This document shows positions 7,579-16,640 of a DNA stretch of 64,000 nt, piece by piece. Every line of letters begins with the position of its first letter. Within the stretch, counting starts at the first letter, position 1. Made by a program: the position numbers and the translations under genes. The stretch covers positions 1 through 64,000 of the forward strand of contig JAUMWI010000004.1 of NCBI GenBank assembly GCA_030529725.1. The letters run 5' to 3'. The notes beneath the pieces were generated by a model. That model was not told where the DNA came from and did not search any database. It saw only the letters and a list, made by a program, of their open reading frames with translations. This DNA comes from Eubacteriales bacterium (lineage in GTDB: Bacteria > Bacillota > Clostridia > Oscillospirales > Oscillospiraceae).

Positions 7579-8304
7579 ATGCTTCAGTTAAAGAACATTA
7601 CCTACACCGTCTCCACGCCTGAGGGCGAGCAGACCATTCTGAACAATATTTCCGTTGATATTCCCGACCACAAGCTTGTGGTTTTCACCGGCCCCAACGG
7701 CGGCGGAAAGACGACGCTCGCCAAGGTCATTATGGGTCTCGTCACCCCCACGAGCGGCCGGATTCTTTATAACGGGCAGGACATTACCGACCTCGGCATC
7801 ACAGAGCGCGCCCGTCTCGGCATCAGCTACGGCTTCCAGCAACCGCCGCGCTTCAAGGGCATCACCGTGCGCGATCTTCTGACCATTGCCGCAGGCGATG
7901 AGAAGCTCTCCAAGGACAAGTGCTGCAAATATCTCACGCAGGTCGGTCTTTGCGCCAACGACTATCTTGACCGCGAGGTGGATGTGTCCCTCTCCGGCGG
8001 CGAGGTCAAGCGCATTGAGATCGCATCACTCCTTGCCCGCCACTCCGAGCTGATGATCTTTGACGAACCGGAGGCCGGTATCGACCTGTGGAGCTTTGCA
8101 CGGCTGACTGAGACATTTGAACAGATCCACCGTCAGCGCAGCGCGACCATGATCATCATTTCCCATCAGGAGCGCATTATTCAGCTTGCGGACGAGATCA
8201 TCGTAGTAGGCGGCGGCGAGCTGAAGCACCGCGGCACAACGGAAGAGATCTTTCCGCTTATTATGGCGGACACGCTGGGCTCCTGCCCGGTGCTGAACAA
8301 ATAA
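7579..8304 (+). CDS. sufC: Fe-S cluster assembly ATPase SufC
   Basis: SufC is the ABC-type ATPase of the SUF scaffold complex. Motifs seen: Walker A GPNGGGKTTLAK, Q-loop in GFQQPPRF, signature LSGGEVKRIEIA, Walker B LMIFDEPEAGID and the switch His in IISHQERII. Three consecutive ATG-like starts exist (7573, 7576, 7579); the third has the best distance from AAGGAGG. The protein is 241-243 residues, normal for SufC. sufB follows after 16 bases. No sufS, sufU or second SufB/D gene lies here. Confidence 0.95.
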   Translation: MLQLKNITYTVSTPEGEQTILNNISVDIPDHKLVVFTGPNGGGKTTLAKVIMGLVTPTSGRILYNGQDITDLGITERARLGISYGFQQPPRFKGITVRDLLTIAAGDEKLSKDKCCKYLTQVGLCANDYLDREVDVSLSGGEVKRIEIASLLARHSELMIFDEPEAGIDLWSFARLTETFEQIHRQRSATMIIISHQERIIQLADEIIVVGGGELKHRGTTEEIFPLIMADTLGSCPVLNK

Positions 8305-8320
8305 GGAGGGAGCGTGCAGC

Positions 8321-9244
8321 ATGATTACCGAGATCGACCAGGCATTACTGGAAAAGATTGCCGACCTCACGGGAAAGCCCGTCGGCGCGTTCAACATCCG
8401 AAAGGACAGCGGCTGCGAGGCACGCCAATCCACCGAGCACATTGAGATCACTCCCAAGACCGACGGCAAGGAAGGCATTGACATCCGCGTCAAGGACGGC
8501 ACAAAGGGCGAGCAGTGCCACATTCCCGTCATCATCAGCAAGACCGGCGTGACGGAGATGGTCTATAACGATTTCTACATCGGTGAAAACTGTGATGTGG
8601 ACATTGTTGCCGGCTGCGGCATCCACAACTCCGGCTGCAATGAGAGCCGTCACGATGGCGTTCACACCTTCCATATCGGCAGAAACTCCCGTGTTCATTA
8701 CGCTGAGAAGCATTACGGCGAAGGCGACGGCGAGGGCAGGAACATCATGAATCCGCAAACCATCGTCTATCTTGACGAGGGCGCCACCATTCAGATGGAC
8801 ACCGTGCAGATCCGCGGCATCGATTCCACCAAGCGTTACACCAAGCTGGTGTGCGGCAAGGATGCCGAGGCCGTCATCACCGAGCGTCTGCTCACCCACG
8901 GTCACCAGACAGCGGAAAGTGATATGATCATTGAACTCAACGGCGAGGACGCCAAGGGCCGCGTCATCTCCCGCAGTGTTGCGCAGGACGAATCCAGGCA
9001 GGTCTTCCGTCCCATCGTGATCGGCAACAACAAGTGCTTCGGCCATGTCCAGTGCGACTCGATCATCATGGGCAGTGCCAAGATCGAATCCGTCCCTGCC
9101 ATCACCGCCAACTCCACCGAAGCGCAGCTCATTCACGAGGCCGCCATCGGCAAGATCGCCGGCGATCAGCTTTTGAAGCTCCAGACGCTCGGCCTGACTG
9201 AAGAGGAAGCGGAGGACACCATTCTTAAGGGATTTTTGGCATAA
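8321..9244 (+). CDS. sufB: SufB/SufD-family scaffold protein
   Basis: At 307 residues this is much shorter than classical SufB (about 470) and has only the beta-helix core plus the C-terminal helical region. The scaffold residues expected near the end are present: Cys in GHVQCDSIIMG, and the Glu/His stretch LIHEAAIGKIAGDQL. SufC plus one short SufB-like protein is the minimal SUF (SMS-type) arrangement described in many anaerobes. The product would assemble clusters on a SufB2C2 complex. It ends at a strong hairpin terminator. Confidence 0.88.
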   Translation: MITEIDQALLEKIADLTGKPVGAFNIRKDSGCEARQSTEHIEITPKTDGKEGIDIRVKDGTKGEQCHIPVIISKTGVTEMVYNDFYIGENCDVDIVAGCGIHNSGCNESRHDGVHTFHIGRNSRVHYAEKHYGEGDGEGRNIMNPQTIVYLDEGATIQMDTVQIRGIDSTKRYTKLVCGKDAEAVITERLLTHGHQTAESDMIIELNGEDAKGRVISRSVAQDESRQVFRPIVIGNNKCFGHVQCDSIIMGSAKIESVPAITANSTEAQLIHEAAIGKIAGDQLLKLQTLGLTEEEAEDTILKGFLA

Positions 9245-9268
9245 GCGGCGAACCGTTTTTCAAAAAAC

Positions 9269-9312
9269 AAAAGGGCGTGTTGCAAAGCTTCTCATTTGCA
9301 ACACGCCCTTTT
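9269..9312. terminator. Bidirectional terminator after sufB
   Basis: An 18-base stem (AAAAGGGCGTGTTGCAAA with its complement) and an 8-base loop. It also serves the HAD gene converging from the right. Confidence 0.92.
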
Positions 9313-9319
9313 CCGCGCT

Positions 9320-9976
9320 TCACGCGCCGAACAGGTGCGCACGAAATTCCGCAATGGTCTTAAAATATAAATCGCAGTTCTTCCGCATAAACCGTTCGAT
9401 CTCCGGAATGTCATTCGCCCAGCCGGCAGCGGCAAACGGTACACCGCACGCCTTTGCCATATCGTAGCCGGGCTTGAGATCGTCGAGCACCAGGAGCTCC
9501 TCCGGCTTCAGATCAAAATGCTTCATGATCTCATACAAGCAGTGCGGCTGCGGCTTGCGGCGCTCTTTCGGCACCTCCCAGCCGAACACCAGATCCGGCG
9601 TCGGCAGGTCATTTTCACGGTAGTCGCGCAGAATATTATCCGAGAGTGAATGCGACACCACGCAGATCTTGCCGCCTTCATTTTTGTAGTTCCACAGAAT
9701 TTCACGCATTCCGTCAAAAGCCTCGGGTACATGGAGCTGCACATAGTCGTTCCAGTACGCCTGCTCTCGGTGCATATCCTCATCCGTCATGCCGATGATG
9801 TCGTGGAAAAGCGTATAGACGCCGGGGTCGAAGTTCTTCAGAAAGTACTCCTCCAGCGTGTACTGTACCTGCGGATAAAACTTCCCCATGTACTCCACAA
9901 AGCAGGGGTAATGCACCGTTGCGGTACTGTTGACAACGGTATCATCATGGTCAAGCACCAGGCAAGCGTATTTCAT
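9320..9976 (-). CDS. HAD-superfamily hydrolase
   Basis: A HAD phosphatase-like enzyme of 218 residues. Motif I is LDHDDTVVNST (nucleophile and acid Asp, the second one in DDT), motif II lies in VVSHSLSDN, the Lys in PKERRKPQP, and motif IV in LVLDDLKPGYDMAKA. A cap domain sits between motifs I and II, as in phosphoglycolate-phosphatase-like HADs. The start is the ATG 8 bases after GGAGG; it overlaps the stop of the MFS gene as ATGA, so the two are coupled. The substrate is unknown; a phosphorylated form of what the MFS protein carries is a fair guess. Confidence 0.85.
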   Translation of the reverse strand: MKYACLVLDHDDTVVNSTATVHYPCFVEYMGKFYPQVQYTLEEYFLKNFDPGVYTLFHDIIGMTDEDMHREQAYWNDYVQLHVPEAFDGMREILWNYKNEGGKICVVSHSLSDNILRDYRENDLPTPDLVFGWEVPKERRKPQPHCLYEIMKHFDLKPEELLVLDDLKPGYDMAKACGVPFAAAGWANDIPEIERFMRKNCDLYFKTIAEFRAHLFGA

Positions 9977-11214
9977 GGGTGTTTCCTCCAAGCGGATGGG
10001 TTTGTTTCTGCATAAGGGCGTGAGTAGATCAGGAGCAGCACCGCCCCGGCTGCTGCAAATACAGCCTGAACGATCAGCATGGCGGAAATGCCGAACAGAT
10101 CAATGATAAATCCGCCGAGCAGTCCGGCAAACACACCTGCCAGCGTTCCTGCCCCCACCATAAGAGACTGTCCCTTTACGGTATCCTCCGGAAGCATGAT
10201 CTCATTCACATAGAACACAGACGCTGGAATATAGATCGCGTAGCTTCCGATTTGAAACATCTGTGCAAGATAGAGTCCGGGCATACTTTGGGCAAAAATA
10301 TATGCGCAGGCTTTGGCAGTAAAGGCAATGCCGGCGAATGAAAGCAACTGATAAGAGCGGAATTTCCTTTTTAAAAGCGGAAAGATCGCCATGACCGGAA
10401 GCTCCAGAAAAGCGGCCAGTGAAATCGCCTTTCCCATACTTTCCGGATTTCCGCCGATGTTCTCCACCACCTGAATGATGTAGGTGTTGGACATATTATG
10501 AAATACAAAAAGCATCATTGCCCCTGCCAGCACACCGCAGAATCCTTTGTATTTTCCGGCAAAGCCAAGGAGGGATTCCCGACCTCCCGCAGAGTCCCTC
10601 GCACAGGGCTGTCCATCTTTTTCCGAAAACTCTTTAAAGTCCGGCATCGCAAGAAGCATTGCCGCCAGCGCAGCAGTCAAAGTCAGTCCAACGATCAAGA
10701 GAACATCGGTGCCCACGCTCACGGTCAGCTTCCCGAGGATAATGGAAAGCACAGCATAAAAAACCGACCCGATCCCACGCGCAAGGGAGAAATTGACCGG
10801 GATTCCCCGATTTACATAATACATGCTGACCGCATTTGTAAGCGGCATGATGACCTGGATGACCGCATAGGTCAGCACAAACACGACGCCGACGGCAAGC
10901 AGCGGACTCGGCACAAAGTACAGCGCGATAAAGCCAATGGCAACCGCTGCCGAAAGCAAAAGTGTGAGGGCGTGCAGGGACATCCCGCCGCTCTTGTCCG
11001 CGACGCCGGCGAAAAGCGGCTGGAGCATGACGCCGAGAATATTTCCGAGTGCCATGGCGATTCCGATTTCTGAATTGGTAAACCCTCGTGACAGTAGAAA
11101 TACCGAGGTAAAGCCACCGCAAAGGACACAGATCATTCCCCAGAAGGCAGCAAGGAAAACACTGTACTTGATATTCAATATGGTCGGGTTCGGATGCAGG
11201 TTTGAAGTTTTCAC
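9973..11214 (-). CDS. MFS transporter, LacY/nucleoside-permease-like
   Basis: 413 residues with about 12 hydrophobic segments and the major facilitator layout, including a polar central loop (FSEKDGQPCARDSAGGRES). It resembles the MFS_1-like group that includes oligosaccharide and nucleoside proton symporters; the substrate cannot be assigned. The start is a GTG after GAGGAG. It is first in a two-gene operon with the HAD hydrolase, behind a consensus promoter with an operator-like palindrome. Confidence 0.85.
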   Translation of the reverse strand: MKTSNLHPNPTILNIKYSVFLAAFWGMICVLCGGFTSVFLLSRGFTNSEIGIAMALGNILGVMLQPLFAGVADKSGGMSLHALTLLLSAAVAIGFIALYFVPSPLLAVGVVFVLTYAVIQVIMPLTNAVSMYYVNRGIPVNFSLARGIGSVFYAVLSIILGKLTVSVGTDVLLIVGLTLTAALAAMLLAMPDFKEFSEKDGQPCARDSAGGRESLLGFAGKYKGFCGVLAGAMMLFVFHNMSNTYIIQVVENIGGNPESMGKAISLAAFLELPVMAIFPLLKRKFRSYQLLSFAGIAFTAKACAYIFAQSMPGLYLAQMFQIGSYAIYIPASVFYVNEIMLPEDTVKGQSLMVGAGTLAGVFAGLLGGFIIDLFGISAMLIVQAVFAAAGAVLLLIYSRPYAETNPSAWRKHP

Positions 11215-11232
11215 GGAAGTCTCCTCGCTCTT

Positions 11233-11288
11233 GTGAATCGTTCACTCAAAGATGAAGACAGTATATGCATAAAGCCCCCGCTTGTCAA
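11233..11288 (-). promoter_or_regulatory. Consensus promoter and palindromic operator of the MFS-HAD operon
   Basis: Minus strand TTGACA (11288-11283), 17 bases, TATACT (11265-11260), practically the sigma-A consensus. Just downstream lies a perfect palindrome, GTGAA-TCG-TTCAC (11233-11245), over or after the start point. Such a strong promoter with an overlapping palindrome usually means tight repression; the repressor is not recognisable in the window. Confidence 0.85.
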
Positions 11289-11331
11289 ACAGGAGTTTTT
11301 CCGGCTTTCACCATCCTGTCCGCAATCAGGC

Positions 11332-11366
11332 AAAAAAAAAGACGCGCTTTTGGCGCGCCTTTTTCT
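11332..11366 (-). terminator. Terminator of the zinc-ribbon gene
   Basis: Minus-strand stem GGCGCGC/GCGCGTC with an AAAA-type loop and a run of nine T. Confidence 0.85.
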
Positions 11367-11768
11367 TTACACTTCAGTGCCGCACTTGGGGCAGAACTTG
11401 CTGCTGACCGTTTCGCCGCAATTCGGGCAGACTTTGACCTCAACTGCCTCCGCTTCCACGACCGGCTCCTCCTTCGAGGGGCGGCTTGCCTCCAGCTCGG
11501 CGATCTTCGCCTGAGAAGCGCGGATCGCAGCAACAATGTCAGCAACCGCTTCGGGTGCCTCATCGATGGTGGACAGATACCACTCACCGATAGCGCGATA
11601 GTTCTTGTCAATACTGCGCTTTTCCGCGGCGATCGCGTACTCCGTCTTGGCGCGCTCTGCCACATTGTTTGCTTTCTCGCCGGCAACAGCAGCCACCTCC
11701 TGCGCCTTCTCCGTTGCCAGGAATGCAACATCCTGCACTTTCTTCGTCAGTTCATCAAAAAATGCCAT
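11367..11768 (-). CDS. Small helical protein with C-terminal zinc ribbon
   Basis: 133 residues starting at MAFFDELTKKVQ behind GAGGAG. The first 90 residues are Ala/Glu/Lys-rich helix; the C terminus holds a zinc ribbon with two CxxC knuckles, VCPNCGETVSSKFCPKCG. Proteins of this layout (often annotated zinc-ribbon or SHOCT-like) are common in Clostridia with no assigned role. It has its own promoter and terminator. No membrane segment is seen. Confidence 0.8.
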   Translation of the reverse strand: MAFFDELTKKVQDVAFLATEKAQEVAAVAGEKANNVAERAKTEYAIAAEKRSIDKNYRAIGEWYLSTIDEAPEAVADIVAAIRASQAKIAELEASRPSKEEPVVEAEAVEVKVCPNCGETVSSKFCPKCGTEV

Positions 11769-11808
11769 TGTACTTTCTCCTCTCGGTCGTTTCTGATAGG
11801 TTATATTC

Positions 11809-11837
11809 AGTATACCGCTCTCACAGATCACTTTCAA
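11809..11837 (-). promoter_or_regulatory. Promoter of the zinc-ribbon gene
   Basis: Minus strand TTGAAA (11837-11832), 17 bases, TATACT (11814-11809). Confidence 0.75.
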
Positions 11838-11870
11838 TGAAAAAATTGGAAACGGATCATGAATTTTTTG

Positions 11871-13376
11871 TTACGTTTCGATCCACCCCTGTGAGCAGGT
11901 CACCGCACGCTTCCAGAGCCGATATTGCTCCTGGCACTCATACTGCTCTCGCAGCGGCTCAAAAATGCGTTCGCTGATGCGAAGCGAGCACAGCTCGTCC
12001 GCATTTTTCCAAACGCCCACAGCAAGTCCGGCAAGTGCCGCCGCACCAAACGCCGTCGTCTCCACCATCTTCGGCCGATCAACAGGAATACGCAAAAGGT
12101 CAGACTGAAACTGCATCATCAGATCACTGACACTCGCGCCGCCATCCACGCGCAGGACGCTGATCTCACACCCTGCGTCCTGACGCATCGCCGTCATCAG
12201 ATCTGTCACCTGATAGGCGATCGATTCCAGCACTGCACGGGCAATATGTGCCCTTGTCGTGCCGCGCGTGATCCCCACCATGCAGCCGCGCGCATACATA
12301 TCCCAATACGGCGCCCCGAGACCGGTAAAGGCGGGCACCAGATACACTCCGCCGCTGCTCTCCACACTTTCGGCCAGAAGGTCGCACTCATGCGCGGAGG
12401 CGATCATATGCAGCTCGTCACGAAGCCATTGGATCGCACTGCCGGCATTGAATACGCTGCCCTCCAGTGCGTAGGTCGTCTCCCCGCCGATGCTCCAGCC
12501 AACCGTCGTCACAAGACCTGCACGCGAGCGCACCGGTTTTGCACCAATGTTCATCAGTGTGAAGCAGCCGGTTCCATATGTATTTTTCGCTTCTCCGCGT
12601 GCGAAACAGCCCTGTCCGAACAGTGCCGCCTGCTGATCTCCCGCCGCACCGCAGATCGGCACACCGGCAAGCGCCTCCAGCCCTTCGATCCCCTCAGCCA
12701 CCGTACCGTAAATTTCCGAATTGGAAACCGGCTTCGGCAGCACGCACATCGGAATGTCCATCAGTTTACATAACTCTTCGTCCCATGCGAGTGTATGGAT
12801 GTTGAAGAGCATCGTGCGTGAGGCGTTGGAGTAATCCGTCACATGGACTGCTCCGCCGGTCAGTTTCCAGATGAGCCAGGTTTCAACCGTGCCGAACAGA
12901 AGCTCTCCCCGTTCGGCGCGATGCCGCGCGTTCGGCACATTGTCGAGCAGCCACTTGAGCTTTGTGGCAGAGAAATACGCATCGATCAGCAGTCCCGTCT
13001 TCTCCGCGATCCTCTCGGACACGCCGCGCTTTTCCTTGAGCGCATCGGCGATTCCCGCCGTGCGGCGGCACTGCCAGACGATGGCGTTGTAGATCGGTTT
13101 TCCCGTTTCCCTGTCCCAAAGGATCGTGGTTTCACGCTGGTTGGTGATTCCGATTCCCCTCACGCAATTTGCAGCGCCGGATTCTTTGAGCACCTGTGCG
13201 CAGACAGCTCGTTCACTTTCCCAGATCTCCTGCGGATCATGCTCCACCCAACCGGGCTGCGGATAATACTGCTTGAAATTTTGCTGTGTCATGCCGGCAA
13301 CAGAGCCGTCCGCACCGAAGAGAATCGCACGCGAGCTGGTCGTTCCCTGATCGAGTGAGAGAATATAGTCTTTCAC
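11871..13376 (-). CDS. glpK: Glycerol kinase GlpK
   Basis: A 501-residue FGGY kinase that converts glycerol to sn-glycerol 3-phosphate with ATP. GlpK marks are [14 protein letters not shown], the glycerol-pocket [20 protein letters not shown], the [17 protein letters not shown] region, and [11 protein letters not shown]. Length is normal. The start is a GTG following AAGGGGGG. No glpF or glpD neighbour is present, so it stands alone, divergent from the lipase-like hydrolase gene, which could supply glycerol. Confidence 0.97.
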   Translation of the reverse strand: MKDYILSLDQGTTSSRAILFGADGSVAGMTQQNFKQYYPQPGWVEHDPQEIWESERAVCAQVLKESGAANCVRGIGITNQRETTILWDRETGKPIYNAIVWQCRRTAGIADALKEKRGVSERIAEKTGLLIDAYFSATKLKWLLDNVPNARHRAERGELLFGTVETWLIWKLTGGAVHVTDYSNASRTMLFNIHTLAWDEELCKLMDIPMCVLPKPVSNSEIYGTVAEGIEGLEALAGVPICGAAGDQQAALFGQGCFARGEAKNTYGTGCFTLMNIGAKPVRSRAGLVTTVGWSIGGETTYALEGSVFNAGSAIQWLRDELHMIASAHECDLLAESVESSGGVYLVPAFTGLGAPYWDMYARGCMVGITRGTTRAHIARAVLESIAYQVTDLMTAMRQDAGCEISVLRVDGGASVSDLMMQFQSDLLRIPVDRPKMVETTAFGAAALAGLAVGVWKNADELCSLRISERIFEPLREQYECQEQYRLWKRAVTCSQGWIET

Positions 13377-13388
13377 GGGAATCCCCCC

Positions 13389-13418
13389 TTGTCCTGCAAT
13401 CGGTAATTATGCTATAAT
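13389..13418 (+). promoter_or_regulatory. Promoter of the alpha/beta hydrolase gene
   Basis: TTGTCC, 18 bases, TATAAT, about 40 bases before the ATG. Confidence 0.6.
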
Positions 13419-13458
13419 TTTTATGGGAATACTATAACACAAAGGGGAATGAAGCGCC

Positions 13459-14388
13459 ATGGAAAATCGAAAAGAATTTTATTTTCCCTCCTCCGACGGT
13501 GTCACGCAGATCCACGCTGTTGAGTGGGGCAATGTAGAAAAACCCGTCGGCGTGCTCCAGATCGCGCACGGCGTGGCGGAATATGCGCTGCGCTACGAGC
13601 CGTTCGCGCAGTTTATGAATGCGCACGGTTTCATCGTTGTTGCCAACGACCATCTCGGTCACGGTCTTTCCGTCGCTGAAGGCGCCGCGCCGCTTTACTT
13701 CGGCAGACATGACGGCTGGCGGCACGTGGTGGACGACATGTATGCGCTGCGCGACATGACCGGCAAAAAATATCCGGAGCTCCCCTATTTCCTGCTCGGT
13801 CACTCCATGGGTTCCTTCCTCACGCGCACCTATCTCATCCGCTATCCCGGCACCCTCAGCGGCGCGATCATTATGGGCACCGGTCAGCAGTCTCCGGCCG
13901 TGGTCGCGCTCGGCTCCCTGTTTGCCAAGGTCGAGGGGAATCGTATCGGCTATGATCAGTTTTCTCCGACGGTCGATAAGCTTGCCTTCGGCGCCTACAA
14001 CAAGCCCTTTGCTCCCAACCGCACCGCCTACGACTGGCTGAGCGTGAACGAGGAAAATGTTGACCGCTACATTGCCGACCCCCTTTGCGGCGGCAACGCA
14101 ACGATTGGGCTGTTTTTGGATATGCTCCGTGGCATCGGCTTGATCGGGAAGCAGTCCAACGTCAATACGATGAACGCAAATACGCCTGTATTCTTCATCT
14201 CCGGTGACCGCGATCCTGTCGGTGATATGGGCAAAGGCGTCCGGGCGGCTTACGAAAGTTTCCGGAAAGCCGGCGTCAAGGACGTTTCCCTCAAACTTTA
14301 CGAAGGTCTTCGGCATGAGATCCTCAACGAAACGTGCCGCGAGACGGTCTTTGCAGATCTTTGGAGCTGGATCGAAAAGCATCTGTAA
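13459..14388 (+). CDS. Alpha/beta hydrolase, monoacylglycerol-lipase-like
   Basis: 309 residues. The nucleophile elbow is GHSMG within LLGHSMGSFLTRTYL, an oxyanion stretch follows HGVAEYALRYEPFA, the acid Asp is in FISGDRDPVGDMG and the catalytic His in LYEGLRHEILNE. The Serine aminopeptidase S33/lysophospholipase group fits best. No signal peptide is seen, so it should act in the cytoplasm on monoacylglycerols or similar esters. Its divergence from glpK supports a glycerol-ester role by inference. Confidence 0.88.
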   Translation: MENRKEFYFPSSDGVTQIHAVEWGNVEKPVGVLQIAHGVAEYALRYEPFAQFMNAHGFIVVANDHLGHGLSVAEGAAPLYFGRHDGWRHVVDDMYALRDMTGKKYPELPYFLLGHSMGSFLTRTYLIRYPGTLSGAIIMGTGQQSPAVVALGSLFAKVEGNRIGYDQFSPTVDKLAFGAYNKPFAPNRTAYDWLSVNEENVDRYIADPLCGGNATIGLFLDMLRGIGLIGKQSNVNTMNANTPVFFISGDRDPVGDMGKGVRAAYESFRKAGVKDVSLKLYEGLRHEILNETCRETVFADLWSWIEKHL

Positions 14389-14397
14389 ACATAAAAG

Positions 14398-14434
14398 AAA
14401 GGACCGTGGCTTCAAAAAAGCCGCAGTCCTTTCC
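14398..14434. terminator. Bidirectional terminator
   Basis: AAAGGAC.GTGGCTT pairs with AAGCCGC.GTCCTTT around a short A-rich loop, between two converging genes. Confidence 0.88.
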
Positions 14435-14435
14435 T

Positions 14436-14981
14436 TTATGTCTCCGCCGTCCTTCGGCGACGCAGCGCCCGCAGGCTGAGAAGCTCCGTGTCGTGATAAA
14501 CAAGCAGTACACGCGCTGTGATGATCGCATCAAATGTGAGCAGAAACATCGCCGCGCTCGCCCACTCGACACCCAAGGTCGCTGCAAGTGCGTGCAGCTC
14601 CGGCTGCACCAGACGTACCGCCGCCGCGGACAGCACCCCCCAAGCGGCGGAAAACGGCAGGCAGACGCGCCCGTTGATATCCATTTTCGTTGGCGTATAG
14701 TCCCAGAACTGCACGCCGAAAATCGTTTCGTAGCCCCAATGCACTGCGTACTCCACTGACGTTGTTACCGCCGCGCCAATGACCATCAGCGCAAGAATGT
14801 TGTCGATCCGCTCCGCGCCGGCAAACAGCAGCGCCGTCATGGCAAGCCCGTAGACCGGACACAGCGGCAGGATCAGGAAGCACTTGCGCACCTGACGCTC
14901 TGATTTTGTCACATAGGCAAAGATCTTTTCAAGCAGGTACCCGAAAAAGCTGTAAAACAGAAAATACCAGAAATATGCCAT
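14436..14981 (-). CDS. Integral membrane protein, putative ABC-transporter type IV (PF06541-like)
   Basis: 181 residues starting [19 protein letters not shown] after GGAGGGGAG. A longer frame to 15260 adds 93 residues without family support. About five membrane segments; the motifs [22 protein letters not shown] and [14 protein letters not shown] are typical of the small membrane proteins annotated as putative ABC transporter permease in Clostridia. No ATPase partner is near, so that label is doubtful; the function is unknown. Confidence 0.8.
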   Translation of the reverse strand: MAYFWYFLFYSFFGYLLEKIFAYVTKSERQVRKCFLILPLCPVYGLAMTALLFAGAERIDNILALMVIGAAVTTSVEYAVHWGYETIFGVQFWDYTPTKMDINGRVCLPFSAAWGVLSAAAVRLVQPELHALAATLGVEWASAAMFLLTFDAIITARVLLVYHDTELLSLRALRRRRTAET

Positions 14982-15044
14982 TGGTTCTCCCCTCCGTCTT
15001 TCTTCCAGTTTGCCCTGCCGGAGCGGAAAAATGTATGCTGCACA

Positions 15045-15073
15045 TTGCAAAAAAGGTCGGGCCGTGGTATGCT
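15045..15073 (+). promoter_or_regulatory. Promoter of the uracil-DNA glycosylase-crcB operon
   Basis: TTGCAA, 17 bases, TATGCT, 26 bases before the ATG at 15100. Confidence 0.7.
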
Positions 15074-15099
15074 GTAAAAAAATGCGGAGGGATACTACT

Positions 15100-15675
15100 A
15101 TGGCCGATACTTGGGAAGCTTTACTGCACGACTGTGAAAATTGCCGCGAATGCTCTCTTTGGCAGACGCGCACCAATGTGGTTTTCGGTGTGGGCAATCG
15201 CAGCGCGGAGGTGCTTTTTATCGGCGAGGGTCCCGGTGCCAACGAAGATGCACAGGGCATTCCCTTTGTTGGGAGAGCCGGTCAGCTTCTTGACGATATG
15301 CTCGATATTATCGGGCTCAAGCGCGACGATGTGTATATTGCCAACATTGTCAAGTGCCGTCCGCCCGAAAACCGTGATCCGCTCGGTGTGGAGCAGGACG
15401 CGTGCATCGACTACCTGCGCCGTCAGGTGAAGCTGCTGAACCCGAAGATTGTTGTCTGTCTCGGCCGTATCGCCGCCATGCGCATTATTCGCAGCGATTT
15501 CAAGATCTCTCAGGAGCACGGACAGTGGTTTGAAAAGGGCGGATTGCAGATGATGGCGGTCTACCATCCTGCAGCACTGCTGCGTGACCCTCGCCGCCGC
15601 CCCGAGACGTTCGACGATTTCAAGGGCCTGCAGGCAAAGATTCGGGAAATCTGTGAACATACGAGAGCGGAGTAA
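15100..15675 (+). CDS. Type 4 uracil-DNA glycosylase
   Basis: 191 residues, started at the ATG 8 bases after GGAGGG (an in-frame start at 15010 would overlap the promoter). It removes uracil from DNA. Four cysteines for a 4Fe-4S cluster are seen in CENCREC, IVKCRPP and QDACIDYLR. Active-site motifs are [20 protein letters not shown] and YHPAALLR. The length and order match family 4/5 enzymes. crcB follows with no gap. Confidence 0.95.
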   Translation: MADTWEALLHDCENCRECSLWQTRTNVVFGVGNRSAEVLFIGEGPGANEDAQGIPFVGRAGQLLDDMLDIIGLKRDDVYIANIVKCRPPENRDPLGVEQDACIDYLRRQVKLLNPKIVVCLGRIAAMRIIRSDFKISQEHGQWFEKGGLQMMAVYHPAALLRDPRRRPETFDDFKGLQAKIREICEHTRAE

Positions 15676-16044
15676 ATGATGGAAAACTGTTTCTATGTCG
15701 GCATCGGCGGATTTATTGGGTCTGTACTCCGCTATCTCATCGGGCTTCTGCCGGTTTCTCCTGCCAACGGCTTCCCTATCAAAACGCTTTGTATCAACAT
15801 GATCGGCTCATTTGTGATCGCGTTGGTCAGCGCGCTTGCCGCGAAGAACAGCTCCCTTTCCCCGCAGCTGGTGCTGCTTTTGAAGGTCGGTATCTGCGGC
15901 GGATTTACGACATTTTCCACCTTTGCCTACGAAACCTCCTCGCTCCTGCAAAAAGGCAGCATCGGCACGGCGATTGCATACGCGGTCTTGAGCGTAATTT
16001 TGAGCATCCTTGCCGTTTTCGGTGCCGAAATGATGATAAAGTGA
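15676..16044 (+). CDS. crcB: Fluoride channel CrcB/Fluc
   Basis: 122 residues with four membrane segments, the normal size for Fluc. Family signatures are GGFIGSVLRYL, the NMIGSF stretch and GICGGFTTFSTFAYE. It exports fluoride as a dual-topology dimer, so a single gene is sufficient. The ATG follows the glycosylase stop directly. I see no fluoride riboswitch upstream, so it is probably expressed constitutively with its neighbour. Confidence 0.95.
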   Translation: MMENCFYVGIGGFIGSVLRYLIGLLPVSPANGFPIKTLCINMIGSFVIALVSALAAKNSSLSPQLVLLLKVGICGGFTTFSTFAYETSSLLQKGSIGTAIAYAVLSVILSILAVFGAEMMIK

Positions 16045-16045
16045 A

Positions 16046-16087
16046 AAAACAAGAGAAGCGATGCCGCGGCATCGCTTCTCTTGTTTT
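16046..16087. terminator. Bidirectional terminator after crcB
   Basis: Perfect 20-base-arm palindrome: AAAACAAGAGAAGCGATGCC with its complement around GC. It overlaps the stop of the converging hydrolase gene. Confidence 0.93.
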
Positions 16088-16613
16088 ATTCGTTGATCAC
16101 CTTGATCTGGCAGGCTTTCATCGTTTCCAGCGCCGCCTTGTGGCGCTCCGGCGTGACACCGGCGCAGCAGCTTGCGTCCACGATGATCGGTGCTTCAGGC
16201 ATTGCTGCCTTGAACAGCAGCGCATTGGACACCACGCAGATGTCCGTGCAAACGCCGACCAGCTCGATCTCCAATGCTTCCTGCGCACGCTCCGCCATCA
16301 AAATCCCGGCAAGCTGGTTGCTGCCGAAGGTCGGCTTGTCAACATACGTTGCCTTGCCGGCGGCTTCCGCGATCTCGCGTCTCACCTGCCAGCCGTCTGT
16401 TCCCTCAACACAGTGCATAACAGGCAGGTTTCTCCCTTCCTGCGTGTCGAGGTAGTTTTCGTAGTGCGTGTCTCGGGTGAGATAAATGTTCCACGGATCG
16501 TACTCCTTGATTTTTTCCACGACCCTGGAAACGACAGCCTGTGCCTCTTTGGTGCCGAGGCTGCCGTCAATAAAGTCGTTTTGCATGTCAACCACGACCA
16601 AAACCTTACGCAT
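16086..16613 (-). CDS. Isochorismatase-family cysteine hydrolase (nicotinamidase-like)
   Basis: 175 residues. Catalytic triad candidates are Asp in VDMQNDFIDGSLG, Lys in the ATYVDKPTFGSN stretch, and Cys in VGVCTDICVVSNAL. The N-terminal motif and the metal-binding region (TRDTHYENY) point toward nicotinamidases, which hydrolyse nicotinamide to nicotinate for NAD salvage, but the length is short and other amidases share the fold. It is the last gene of the long minus-strand run after cysS. Confidence 0.82.
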   Translation of the reverse strand: MRKVLVVVDMQNDFIDGSLGTKEAQAVVSRVVEKIKEYDPWNIYLTRDTHYENYLDTQEGRNLPVMHCVEGTDGWQVRREIAEAAGKATYVDKPTFGSNQLAGILMAERAQEALEIELVGVCTDICVVSNALLFKAAMPEAPIIVDASCCAGVTPERHKAALETMKACQIKVINE

Positions 16614-16640
16614 GGGGCCTCCCTCCTATTGGTCAAATCA

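Noticed and set aside
15560..15676. Fluoride riboswitch before crcB
   Set aside because: crcB starts directly after the glycosylase stop; there is no leader in which the riboswitch could fold.
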